The translations under genes and the position numbers were made by a program. A stretch of DNA of 43,166 bases from an uncultured Pelagibacteraceae bacterium (GTDB lineage: Bacteria; Pseudomonadota; Alphaproteobacteria; Pelagibacterales; Pelagibacteraceae): the NCBI GenBank assembly GCA_902631255.1, contig CACOXS010000006.1:1-43166 (forward strand), in the 5' to 3' direction. The notes beneath the pieces are model-generated. The model was not told the DNA's origin and made no database searches. It saw nothing but the letters and a program-made list of their open reading frames with translations. Positions 28,219-36,670 of this stretch are shown here, in pieces. Each line of letters begins with the position of its first letter. The stretch's first letter is position 1.

Positions 28219-29675
28219 TGTCAGACATTACAAAACAATCCTTAACAGAATTAGTTGAGAATATTCAAAATAAGAAACTTTCTTCTACAGATGTGACTAA
28301 AGCATTTATTCAAAGGTCTGAAAAGTCTAGTGAATTAAATGCTTATATCACAGATGATTTTACATCGGCTTTGGACAAAGCAAAAAAGTTTGATCAGAAC
28401 CCAAATTTAGATTTAAAATTACCTGGTATACCTATGGCAGTTAAAGATTTGTTCTGTACAAAAAATGTTAAAACAACTGCTGGTAGTAAAATTTTGAATA
28501 ATTTTGTACCAACTTATGAATCTACAATTACTGAAAATATTTGGAATGAAGGTGCAATACTTCTGGGTAAATTAAATTGTGATGAGTTTGCAATGGGTTC
28601 ATCTAATGAGACAAGTTATTTTGGAAACGTACAAAATCCTATTGATAAAAATTTAGTCCCCGGTGGTTCATCGGGTGGTTCAGCATCAGCAGTTGCTGGA
28701 CAATTAACTCCAATCACAATTGGTACTGATACTGGAGGATCGATTAGACAACCAGCCTCATTTACTGGAATTGTAGGTTTAAAACCAACATACGGAAGTT
28801 GCTCACGATATGGGATAGTTGCTTTTGCTTCCTCATTAGATCAAGCAGGGCCAATGGCCCAAAATGTAAAAGATTGTGCTTTGTTGCAAGAAGTAATAAG
28901 CACATATGATCCAAAAGATTCTACCTCAATTAATTTTAAAAGAAATCATTATAGCAAAGAACTTACAAAAAATATAAAAGGAAAAAAAATTGGAATTCCA
29001 AAAGAATACAGAGTTGATGGTATGCCTAAAGAAATTGAGGATCTTTGGCAAAAAGGTATTCAATACGTAAAAGATTGTGGTGCTGAAACAATCGACATAT
29101 CACTTCCACATACAAGTTACGCTTTACCAACGTATTATATTGTTGCTCCAGCAGAGGCATCTTCTAATTTAGCAAGATATGATGGTGTAAAGTATGGATA
29201 TAGAGCTAAAGGTGAAAATTTAATTGATATGTATGAAAAAACTAGATCTGAAGGCTTTGGTGCAGAAGTTCAAAGAAGAATTATGATTGGAACTTATGTA
29301 TTATCATCTGGTTATTATGATGCATACTATCTTAAAGCTCAAAAAGTGAGAAAACTTATTAAAAATGATTTTGATGAGGCATATAAGAAAGTTGATGCAA
29401 TTTTAACGCCATCAACTCCTAGCTCAGCTTTTAAAATAGGTGAAAAAACTAATGATCCAGTTTCGATGTATTTAAATGATATATTTACAGTACCAGTTAA
29501 TTTAGCAGGCTTGCCTGGTATATCTATTCCCGCAGGACACGATACTAAAGGTTATCCTCTGGGTTTACAAATAATCGGTAAAGCCTTTGATGAACAAAAT
29601 ATATTAAACATTGCTTTTGCTATGGAGGAAAAAATAAATTTTAAAAACAAAATTACTGATTGGTGGATTAAGTGA
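28218..29675 (+). CDS. gatA: Asp-tRNA(Asn)/Glu-tRNA(Gln) amidotransferase subunit A
   Basis: GatA is the glutaminase of the complex; it releases ammonia that travels to GatB. The 485-residue amidase has the Ser-cis-Ser-Lys triad: Lys near 76 in [10 protein letters not shown], Ser near 151 in [15 protein letters not shown] and Ser near 175 in [13 protein letters not shown]. These line up with K79/S154/S178 of the Staphylococcus enzyme (numbers from memory). It overlaps gatC by one base and gatB by four. Presence of GatCAB implies misacylated Glu-tRNA(Gln) and/or Asp-tRNA(Asn) are corrected in this organism. Confidence 0.97.
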   Translation: MSDITKQSLTELVENIQNKKLSSTDVTKAFIQRSEKSSELNAYITDDFTSALDKAKKFDQNPNLDLKLPGIPMAVKDLFCTKNVKTTAGSKILNNFVPTYESTITENIWNEGAILLGKLNCDEFAMGSSNETSYFGNVQNPIDKNLVPGGSSGGSASAVAGQLTPITIGTDTGGSIRQPASFTGIVGLKPTYGSCSRYGIVAFASSLDQAGPMAQNVKDCALLQEVISTYDPKDSTSINFKRNHYSKELTKNIKGKKIGIPKEYRVDGMPKEIEDLWQKGIQYVKDCGAETIDISLPHTSYALPTYYIVAPAEASSNLARYDGVKYGYRAKGENLIDMYEKTRSEGFGAEVQRRIMIGTYVLSSGYYDAYYLKAQKVRKLIKNDFDEAYKKVDAILTPSTPSSAFKIGEKTNDPVSMYLNDIFTVPVNLAGLPGISIPAGHDTKGYPLGLQIIGKAFDEQNILNIAFAMEEKINFKNKITDWWIK

Positions 29676-31147
29676 ACCAGAAAAACACAGAATATTTGAT
29701 TAATCGGAAAGATAATCAATATGAAGTTGTAATCGGATTAGAGGTACATGCTCAAGTATTATCTGAGTCAAAACTATTTTCTTCTTCATCAACTAAATTT
29801 GGTGCTGAACCAAATACACAAGTAAGTTTAGTTGACGCTGCATTTCCTGGAATGCTACCTGTAATAAATGAATTTTGTATTAAACAAGCTATTAAAACTG
29901 GTATTGGTCTTAATGCCAAAATTAATAAACGCTCTGTATTTGATAGAAAAAATTATTTTTATGCTGATTTACCTCAAGGATATCAAATATCACAATTTAA
30001 AAATCCAATAGTAGGTGAGGGCAAAGTTATTTTGGATATGCCTAATGGTCAAAAAGAAGTAGGTATAGAAAGATTACATCTAGAACAAGATGCTGGAAAA
30101 AGTATTCATGATCTTGACCCACAAAATACTTTTGTAGATTTAAATAGATCAGGGGTTGCTTTAATGGAAATAGTGAGCAAGCCTGATCTAAGATCCCCAG
30201 ATGAGGTTAATGCTTACATTAAGAAATTACGATCTATAATGAGGTACCTAGGAACTTGTGACGGAAATATGCAAGAAGGCTCTTTAAGAGCGGATGTGAA
30301 TGTTTCTGTAAGACCAAAAGGCTCAAAAGAATTTGGCACTCGATGTGAAATTAAAAATGTTAATTCAATTAAATTTATGCAAATGGCAATAGAATATGAG
30401 GCTAACCGGCAAGTTGATTTAATAGAGGAGGGCAAAACTATTGATCAAGAAACAAGACTTTTTGATACGAAGAAAAATGAAACAAGATCAATGAGATCAA
30501 AAGAAGATGCTCATGATTATAGATATTTTCCTGACCCTGATTTATTACCTTTGGAAGTATCGGAAAAATTTATTGAAGAACTTAAAAATGATATTCCAGA
30601 ACTTCCAGATGATAAAAAGAAAAGATTTATTGAAGAGTTTAAATTGTCACCATATGAAGCTAATATTTTAGTGTCTGATATTGATACCGCAAAATACTTT
30701 GAAGAAGTTGTAGCTAAAATGGGTAAGAACAAAGATATTAAGTTAGCAGTCAATTGGATTACAGGAGAACTATTTGCTGTTTTAAATAGCAAAGCTTTAG
30801 AAATTTCTCAAAGTCCAGTGAGTGCCAAGAACTTCGCCATATTGATAAATCTAATTAAGAATGGAACTATTTCTGGAAAAATAGCAAAAACTGTTTTTGA
30901 ATTGATGATTGATGGAGACAAAGATCCACAAAAAATTGTTGAGGAAAAAGGATTAAAGCAACAAAGTGATCCAAAGGCTTTAGAAACTTTAATTGACAAA
31001 ATAATCAATGAGAACAGAGAAAAAGCTATTGAATATAAACAAGGTAAAGAAAAATTATTTGGTTTTTTTGTTGGTCAAGCAATGAAGGCATCTGGTGGAA
31101 AAGCAAATCCTCAATTGATCAATGAGATCTTGAAGAAAAAATTATAA
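29672..31147 (+). CDS. gatB: Asp-tRNA(Asn)/Glu-tRNA(Gln) amidotransferase subunit B
   Basis: GatB phosphorylates the misattached Glu or Asp on tRNA and amidates it. The 491-residue protein starts with GTG within the gatA stop (GTGA overlap). The core shows [23 protein letters not shown] (about residues 18-40), [35 protein letters not shown] and [16 protein letters not shown], then the helical and YqeY-like tail domain in the last 140 residues that grips the tRNA elbow. It is complete. Confidence 0.97.
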   Translation: MNQKNTEYLINRKDNQYEVVIGLEVHAQVLSESKLFSSSSTKFGAEPNTQVSLVDAAFPGMLPVINEFCIKQAIKTGIGLNAKINKRSVFDRKNYFYADLPQGYQISQFKNPIVGEGKVILDMPNGQKEVGIERLHLEQDAGKSIHDLDPQNTFVDLNRSGVALMEIVSKPDLRSPDEVNAYIKKLRSIMRYLGTCDGNMQEGSLRADVNVSVRPKGSKEFGTRCEIKNVNSIKFMQMAIEYEANRQVDLIEEGKTIDQETRLFDTKKNETRSMRSKEDAHDYRYFPDPDLLPLEVSEKFIEELKNDIPELPDDKKKRFIEEFKLSPYEANILVSDIDTAKYFEEVVAKMGKNKDIKLAVNWITGELFAVLNSKALEISQSPVSAKNFAILINLIKNGTISGKIAKTVFELMIDGDKDPQKIVEEKGLKQQSDPKALETLIDKIINENREKAIEYKQGKEKLFGFFVGQAMKASGGKANPQLINEILKKKL

Positions 31148-31151
31148 GGTT

Positions 31152-31802
31152 ATGGGTTCAGACCTTAATATCACAAAACATTTACAAGATTACATACTAA
31201 AGAATGGTTTGAAACTACATCCAATTCAAAAAGAAATAATAGACTATAATTTATCACTTGGTGATATTAAAAGAATGCAAATATCTATTTCCCAATGTCA
31301 ATTTTTACATTTGATTATTAAGATCTCCAAAATTACAAAAGTTTTAGAAATAGGAACTTTTACAGGTTTAAGCACGTTGTCTATGGCTTTAGCATTACCA
31401 GATGAGGGTAGTATAATTGCTTTAGATAAAAATGAGGAAACAAATAAAATTGCTCAAAATTTTTTTAAAAAAGCTAATCAAAATCACAAAATTAAAACAA
31501 TAATTAAACCAGCTTTAGAAAGTTTGATGAGTATTAGAAATGAAAAATTTGATTTAGTTTTTATTGATGCTGATAAAATGAATTACCAAAAATATTATGA
31601 AATTTCACTAGATCTATTGAATAAAGATGGTTTAGTAATTATTGATAATGTTTTATGGCATGGAGAAGTTGTTAACAAAGATATTAATGATAAATATACG
31701 AAAAGTATTAGAGACTTAAATCATTTTATTTCAAAGGACAAAAGAATTGAAAAGGTCATGGTGCCTTTTGGAGATGGAATGACTGTCTGTAGGAAGATTT
31801 AA
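31152..31802 (+). CDS. SAM-dependent O-methyltransferase (COMT/TrmR-like)
   Basis: This 216-residue class I methyltransferase belongs to the caffeoyl-CoA/catechol O-methyltransferase fold. It shows the SAM loop VLEIGTFTGLST (about residues 64-75), the acidic end of strand two in IIALDKNE, the metal-site FIDADK (about 138-142) and IIDNVLWHGEVV (Asp-Asn near 165-166). It lies four bases after gatB and its stop overlaps the trhO start (TAATG). Bacillus TrmR (YrrM), the same broad family and about the same length, methylates 5-hydroxyuridine-34 of tRNA, the product of TrhO. I therefore infer a tRNA wobble-uridine role; another small-molecule substrate is possible. Confidence 0.72.
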   Translation: MGSDLNITKHLQDYILKNGLKLHPIQKEIIDYNLSLGDIKRMQISISQCQFLHLIIKISKITKVLEIGTFTGLSTLSMALALPDEGSIIALDKNEETNKIAQNFFKKANQNHKIKTIIKPALESLMSIRNEKFDLVFIDADKMNYQKYYEISLDLLNKDGLVIIDNVLWHGEVVNKDINDKYTKSIRDLNHFISKDKRIEKVMVPFGDGMTVCRKI

Positions 31803-32710
31803 TGTTCACTGTATTTGGATTTTATAGATTTCAAAAAATAAATAATTTAAAAAAAAATCAAAAAATATTGAAAAATCTTTTAGTTAATAAAAACATATAT
31901 GGATCAATTATTGTGTCAAAAGAGGGTTTAAACGGATCCATATCTGGTAGAAATAAAGATATTAAGGCTACAATTATTAAATTAAAAAAAATTTTTAGTA
32001 TAAAAGAATTTGATAGTTTCAATAATTCAAAAAGTAAATTTAAACCTTTCCACAAATCTAAAGTTAGAATTAAAAAAGAAGTTGTTCCAATGAATCTTAA
32101 AATCTCAAATAAAATTAAAAAAAAGAATACTCATATTGAACCAACGAAGTGGAATGAATTAATAAAAGATAAGAAAACTTTTTTATTAGATGCAAGAAAA
32201 CCTTTTGAGCATAAAGTTGGTTCTTTTAAAAAATCTGTAAATCCAAATATAGACAACTTTAGAGATTTCCCAAAATACTTAAAAAAATTAAAAAAAGATC
32301 AACCAATAGCAATGTTTTGCACCGGTGGAATTAGGTGTGAAAAAGCCTCTTTATTTTTAGAAAAAAAAGGTTTTAAAAATATCTATCAATTAAAGGGTGG
32401 AATTTTGAATTACTTAAAAAAAATTAAACAAAAAAACAGTTTATGGAAAGGTGAGTGTTTTGTATTTGACAATAGAGTAACTCTAAAACATGGATTAGTA
32501 CAAGGAACCTATTCAATTTGTGGTGGATGTAGACAACCAATTTCAACTAAAGATAAAAAATCTAAAAGATATGAGGAGGGTGTAGCTTGTCCTAATTGTA
32601 TTGATAAACTCTCAATAAACCAAAAATCTCGTTTTAGAATGAGACAAAATCAGATATACAAAGCAAAGCAATCTGGAAAAAAATATATTTTTCAAAAAGA
32701 ATTTAAATAA
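31802..32710 (+). CDS. trhO: tRNA uridine-34 5-hydroxylase, rhodanese family
   Basis: TrhO (YceA) makes 5-hydroxyuridine at the wobble position of tRNA using oxygen. The 302-residue protein has the acylphosphatase-like N-terminal domain (YGSIIVSKEGLNGSISG, about residues 33-49), a rhodanese domain with LLDARKPFEHKVGSF and the active Cys near 173 in MFCTGGIRCEKA, and a C-terminal cysteine set (CGGC near 240-243, CPNC near 263-266) that may bind metal. It is fused in expression to the preceding methyltransferase by a one-base overlap. Confidence 0.93.
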   Translation: MFTVFGFYRFQKINNLKKNQKILKNLLVNKNIYGSIIVSKEGLNGSISGRNKDIKATIIKLKKIFSIKEFDSFNNSKSKFKPFHKSKVRIKKEVVPMNLKISNKIKKKNTHIEPTKWNELIKDKKTFLLDARKPFEHKVGSFKKSVNPNIDNFRDFPKYLKKLKKDQPIAMFCTGGIRCEKASLFLEKKGFKNIYQLKGGILNYLKKIKQKNSLWKGECFVFDNRVTLKHGLVQGTYSICGGCRQPISTKDKKSKRYEEGVACPNCIDKLSINQKSRFRMRQNQIYKAKQSGKKYIFQKEFK

Positions 32711-32718
32711 GGATAATT

Positions 32719-34089
32719 TTGTCTAAATCAATAAAATTAACAAAAGATCCAATTTGGACACTATTGAGAAGAGTTACGATACCCGCAAGTGTAGGATCAT
32801 TATTTCAAACATTTTATAATTTAGTTGATACTTGGTTTGCAGGAAGAATCTCTGCAGAGGCAATAGGTGCAATTGCGAAATCGTTTCCAATATATTTTAC
32901 CATTATAGCTGTTGGTGTTGGATTAGGTGCTGCAACTAATGCTTTAATTGGTAATTCAATCGGTGAAAAGAAAATAAGAGTTGCATCATTATATGTCGCT
33001 CAGTCTTTAATCTTTGCATTATTAGTTTCAATAATTGTTACAATATTTGGTTTAAATGCATCAAATTATCTTTTGGGTGTCATGGGTTCTGATGAAGTTG
33101 GAATAATTTTAACGAGAGAATATCTAGATATTATTTTCTACGGAACTTTTATTGTATTGATACAGATATCCCTAAATGGAACTCTGAATGCTCAAGGTGA
33201 TACCAGAAGTTATAGAAATGTATTGATATTTAGTTTTTTTCTTAACATTTTTTTAAATCCTCTTTTTATATGGGGATATGGATTTATCCCAGGATTTGGG
33301 ATAGCTGGTCTTGCTATTGCTACTGTAATTTCTCAATCAATAGGGACAATTTATTTAGCTTATAAGGTCAATAATTGTCAAATAAGGAATTATCTTAAAC
33401 CACAATGCTTTATTCCAAAATTTGAATATTTAAAATCATTAACAAATCAAGCTGTGCCAGTAATGTTCAGTATGTTGTTTATTGGTGTAGGTATTTTTAA
33501 CATCTTATATTTCATAGGTAAATTCGGGGAATTAGCAACAGCTGGTTATGGTGCAGCATTAAGAGTAGAGCAAGTTTTTCTATTACCTGTTATTGGTTTA
33601 AATACTGCAGTCCTTTCAATCGGAGGACAAAATTTTGGTGCAAAAGCCTATAATAGAATAAGAGAACTTTATACTAAGGCTTTATTTTTTGGAATATCAT
33701 TTATGACTGTTGCTGGAGTAATAATTTTTTTTGGGGCTGAATTTTTTGTATCTTTATTTACTGATAATCAAGAAGCGGTTATGAGTGGAGCTATTTATCT
33801 CAAGGTTGCAGCTTTAATTGGACCAATTTATCCGGTCTTCTTTATTACTACAGCAGTATTTCAAGCTATTAAAAAACCCTTGTATAGTCTCTATTTGAGT
33901 ATTTTAAGATTAACTGCGTTTCCTTTTCTAAGTTTATGGTATGTGATAAATATAAGAGGTGGTGACTACCAAGATATTTTTTATACTATTATGGTGACTA
34001 ATTGGGCTATGGGAATTGCTGTTTTAATATTTATTGGGTATTTTTTAAACAATGTATTTAAACAAAATAAAGCTATTTTTAGTTATTAG
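32719..34089 (+). CDS. MATE-family efflux transporter
   Basis: MATE proteins export cationic drugs or metabolites using Na+ or H+ gradients. The 456-residue protein is hydrophobic with about 12 spans in two repeats. The first starts near TIPASVGSLFQTFYNLVDTWFAG, and the second near QAVPVMFSMLFIGVGIFNILYF. The start is TTG: AAGGA at 32709-32713 is five bases upstream, and no better ATG exists nearby. Its last 38 bases overlap the nuclease gene that follows. The substrate cannot be told. Confidence 0.92.
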   Translation: MSKSIKLTKDPIWTLLRRVTIPASVGSLFQTFYNLVDTWFAGRISAEAIGAIAKSFPIYFTIIAVGVGLGAATNALIGNSIGEKKIRVASLYVAQSLIFALLVSIIVTIFGLNASNYLLGVMGSDEVGIILTREYLDIIFYGTFIVLIQISLNGTLNAQGDTRSYRNVLIFSFFLNIFLNPLFIWGYGFIPGFGIAGLAIATVISQSIGTIYLAYKVNNCQIRNYLKPQCFIPKFEYLKSLTNQAVPVMFSMLFIGVGIFNILYFIGKFGELATAGYGAALRVEQVFLLPVIGLNTAVLSIGGQNFGAKAYNRIRELYTKALFFGISFMTVAGVIIFFGAEFFVSLFTDNQEAVMSGAIYLKVAALIGPIYPVFFITTAVFQAIKKPLYSLYLSILRLTAFPFLSLWYVINIRGGDYQDIFYTIMVTNWAMGIAVLIFIGYFLNNVFKQNKAIFSY

Positions 34090-34531
34090 TTTTTTCCTAT
34101 CCTTTTTTTTCATAACTCTAAAAGATGTAAAATCAAATGAAATTAAAGTTGTTGATGGTGATACTATACATTTAAATGGAAAAAAAATTAGATTTAGTGG
34201 AATTGATACCCCTGAATTGAAACAAACCTGTAGTAAGAATAATCAAATAATTTTTTGTGGGATTGAAGCAAAAAAATTACTAATTAATAGAATAGGAAAT
34301 AATGAAGTTGAATGTGTTGAAGAAGGGAAGGATCAGTATAAAAGAATTTTAGCTGAATGTTTCGTAAATAATACCAGTTTATCAAGTTATTTAGTTAAAG
34401 AAGGTTATGCTTTTGCATATAGAAAATATTCAAAGAAATTTGTACCAGATGAGAACTATGCAAGATTAAATGATTTAGGAATGTGGTCTATGGAATTTGA
34501 ATACCCTTGGGATTGGAGAAAAAAAAATTAA
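34052..34531 (+). CDS. Secreted thermonuclease (SNase-like) protein
   Basis: This 159-residue protein has a hydrophobic signal segment (residues 5-24) with a likely cleavage site near VKSNE, then a staphylococcal-nuclease domain: KVVDGDTIHLNGKKIRFSGI, IDTPELKQTC, and a central YKRILAECFVNNTSLSSYL-like block with the second catalytic Arg. It ends with FEYPWDWRKKN, a tail common in alphaproteobacterial homologues. It probably degrades nucleic acid outside the cytoplasm, perhaps to scavenge phosphate. The signal peptide is coded by bases that also encode the MATE C-terminus. The stop overlaps the convergent permease stop. Confidence 0.9.
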   Translation: MYLNKIKLFLVISFFLSFFFITLKDVKSNEIKVVDGDTIHLNGKKIRFSGIDTPELKQTCSKNNQIIFCGIEAKKLLINRIGNNEVECVEEGKDQYKRILAECFVNNTSLSSYLVKEGYAFAYRKYSKKFVPDENYARLNDLGMWSMEFEYPWDWRKKN

Positions 34532-35259
34532 TCTTTTTGTAATCTTTTCTCTAATTTTCTAACTAAAAAAGAAACAACCAAAATTAAAACAAGATACTCC
34601 AAGATTAAAAATGTATAAATTTCTAGCGGCCGATAAGTTGTCACAACTAATTCGTTTGCTTTTCTTGTTAAATCTCCAATACCAATTATCGACACAAGTG
34701 ATGACATTTTAAGAACATAAACAAATTGATTACCTATGGCTGGTAAAATATTCTTTATTGCCTGAGGTAAGATAACTAATCTTAATTTTCTAAAAAAACT
34801 TAATCCCAAAGAACTTCCCGCTTCCCATTGTGATTTTTTAATTGAATTAATTCCTGCTCTAAATATTTCTGCTTGAAAAGCACTTTCACTAATTGAAAGA
34901 GCTATGATACCAGAAACAAAAGGACTAAAACTTATACCTGTCATAATTGGTAAACCATAATAAATCCATAAAATCAAAACTAGTAAAGGAATTGCTCTTA
35001 CAATCTCCACATATCCAATATTCAGATAGGTTAAAAATTTGCTCTTAGCTAGTGATGGAATAGCAACTAAAAGACCCAGGATAATTGAAATAATTATAGA
35101 GACTATACTAATATAGATAGTGGTTGTTAAACCACTTAATAAAAACTTTAAGTTAGTTATTCCCTCAATATTGTTTGGAGACAAGATTAACCAATTTAAT
35201 TCACTTTTACCGCATGAAGTTAATGGGAAAATTAAGAGTAAAAAAAATAAATTTCTCAC
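34528..35259 (-). CDS. Polar amino-acid-type ABC transporter permease with a lipobox
   Basis: This 243-residue inner-membrane protein belongs to the His/Glu/Gln ABC permease family. It shows the transmembrane start LLSGLTTTIYISIVSIIIS, EIVRAIPLLVLILWIYYGLP, and the EAA loop EAGSSLGLSFFRKLRLVILPQ (about residues 153-173) where an ATPase docks. The N-terminus is odd: a hydrophobic stretch ends in FPLTSC with Cys at residue 16, which fits a lipoprotein cleavage site. The start is GTG at 35259, and no later Met lies before the first span. No ATPase gene is adjacent. It follows the binding protein gene after 40 bases. Confidence 0.9.
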   Translation of the reverse strand: MRNLFFLLLIFPLTSCGKSELNWLILSPNNIEGITNLKFLLSGLTTTIYISIVSIIISIILGLLVAIPSLAKSKFLTYLNIGYVEIVRAIPLLVLILWIYYGLPIMTGISFSPFVSGIIALSISESAFQAEIFRAGINSIKKSQWEAGSSLGLSFFRKLRLVILPQAIKNILPAIGNQFVYVLKMSSLVSIIGIGDLTRKANELVVTTYRPLEIYTFLILEYLVLILVVSFLVRKLEKRLQKD

Positions 35260-35299
35260 TCTTCGAGTTATAAAGAATTAAAAACTAATTACTAATTTT

Positions 35300-36067
35300 T
35301 TATAAACTCTTTAAATTATATTTAGCTAATAACTTAGTGAAGAACCCTGAGGATTTTTTATCTTTAATCCATTTATTTACATAATCGTTCCACTTAGTAT
35401 CACTTTTTGGCACCATCATTGCTAAAAAAGCTGGATTTTTTCCACCATCTGGAACAATTGCTAATTGAGGATATTTGATAATCAATTTATTTGCTTCTGT
35501 TGAACTTGTAATATTACCATCAGCTCTACCTGCTAATACTTCTTGAAAGTCTCTAGCTGGAGCTTCAATTGAATTTAATTTTGATTTTGGAAAAAATTCT
35601 TTCGCTTTTTCTTCTTGGGAAGTACCAAGAGTAGTTGCTATCGTTACATTTTCGTTATTTAAGGAGTCCCAAGTAGGGAATTTTTTTAAGTTCTTTTTAA
35701 GAACGAGTGGAACAGTAGCATATTTATAATAAGTATCAGTAAATCCTGCTACTTCAGCTCGTTTTGGAGTTTTTGTTACACTTGTTGAAATATCGTATCT
35801 TGCTGATGTTATACCTGAAACAATAGTTTTCCATTCTGCGGGTACAAATTCAATCTTTACACCCATGTCTTTTGCAAGTTCATTCATGACATCAATATCA
35901 AAACCCTTATATTTATTAGTAGCTGGATCCTTAACTGTCATGGGATCCCAATCTCCAGTAGTTCCAACTTTTAATACACCTGATGATAGTATTTTATCTA
36001 AATTTGAATCTGCATTAAGTGAGAATGGTAAAAAGGTAAATAATATCAATAGTAATAATTTTTTCAT
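35300..36067 (-). CDS. Periplasmic solute-binding protein, family 3 (PheC-like)
   Basis: The 255-residue protein has a signal peptide (residues 1-19, cleavage after SLNA) and the family 3 amino-acid-binding fold: [13 protein letters not shown] (about 32-44), [38 protein letters not shown], and a C-terminal [18 protein letters not shown]. The TTGDWDP block and the E in STEAN (Glu near 191) resemble the PheC/cyclohexadienyl dehydratase branch. The neighbour is a permease and the operon before it is soxBDAG, so import of an amino acid or methylated amine is the better guess; an enzymatic role in the periplasm is an alternative. Confidence 0.85.
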   Translation of the reverse strand: MKKLLLLILFTFLPFSLNADSNLDKILSSGVLKVGTTGDWDPMTVKDPATNKYKGFDIDVMNELAKDMGVKIEFVPAEWKTIVSGITSARYDISTSVTKTPKRAEVAGFTDTYYKYATVPLVLKKNLKKFPTWDSLNNENVTIATTLGTSQEEKAKEFFPKSKLNSIEAPARDFQEVLAGRADGNITSSTEANKLIIKYPQLAIVPDGGKNPAFLAMMVPKSDTKWNDYVNKWIKDKKSSGFFTKLLAKYNLKSL

Positions 36068-36106
36068 AATTATTTAGGACTACATTATTTTTTTTATTAT
36101 TGAGAT

Positions 36107-36670
36107 CTATAATCTTGACGCACTATCATTCATCCATGAAAATAAATGATCTGAAAAGGATCTTCTCACAAATAAATTTACATCGTTAATGTCCTGATTA
36201 TGAACAATTATATCAATTTTTGTCAAAATTGTTTGAGTTACAAGGCCTTTTTTGGATTTAAAATCATTAAAATTAAACGGAGATCCAGTTTCAAATAAAT
36301 CAAAAATTTTATCACCTTTTAGATTTAATAATACAAATTGGTCTGTAACATCAGTTACAGCACCCAAATTTATTTTACAAATATTTTTATTGAGTAATTT
36401 TTCTACATGGTAGTTATTATCATCTGATTTTAAAATTTCATTTGAAAATATCATCCATTCATCTGGGCTTAACCAAAGAGCAGTTAATTGATCACTTCTT
36501 GAGGAAGTATTTGCTTCATTCGGCAAAAGTAGATTTAATGATTTTCCAACTGCAGATAAAAACTGTCTTTTTTTTCCTCTAATAATAAGTTTCATGACAG
36601 GTTTAATTTCTCTAATTTGCAAACCTGGATAAGATTTATCATTTTCAATTACATTTGAATAATTAAGCAT
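36107..36670 (-). CDS. soxG: Sarcosine oxidase gamma subunit
   Basis: SoxG is the gamma subunit of heterotetrameric sarcosine oxidase, related to the folate-binding GcvT fold. The 187-residue protein has the family pieces LQIREIKPVMKLIIRG and LWLSPDEWMIFS (about residues 65-76), the block NLGAVTDVTDQFVLLNLKG (about 101-119), and DVNLFVRRSFSDHLFSWM near the end. It overlaps the soxA 3' end by eight bases and is the last of the four. It lies 39 bases before the binding protein gene. Confidence 0.93.
   Translation of the reverse strand: MLNYSNVIENDKSYPGLQIREIKPVMKLIIRGKKRQFLSAVGKSLNLLLPNEANTSSRSDQLTALWLSPDEWMIFSNEILKSDDNNYHVEKLLNKNICKINLGAVTDVTDQFVLLNLKGDKIFDLFETGSPFNFNDFKSKKGLVTQTILTKIDIIVHNQDINDVNLFVRRSFSDHLFSWMNDSASRL

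Noticed and set aside
35260-35299. AT-rich imperfect palindrome between the binding protein and permease genes as a terminator or attenuator
   Set aside because: The arms have mismatches and no G-C pairs in the stem, so a stable RNA hairpin is unlikely.
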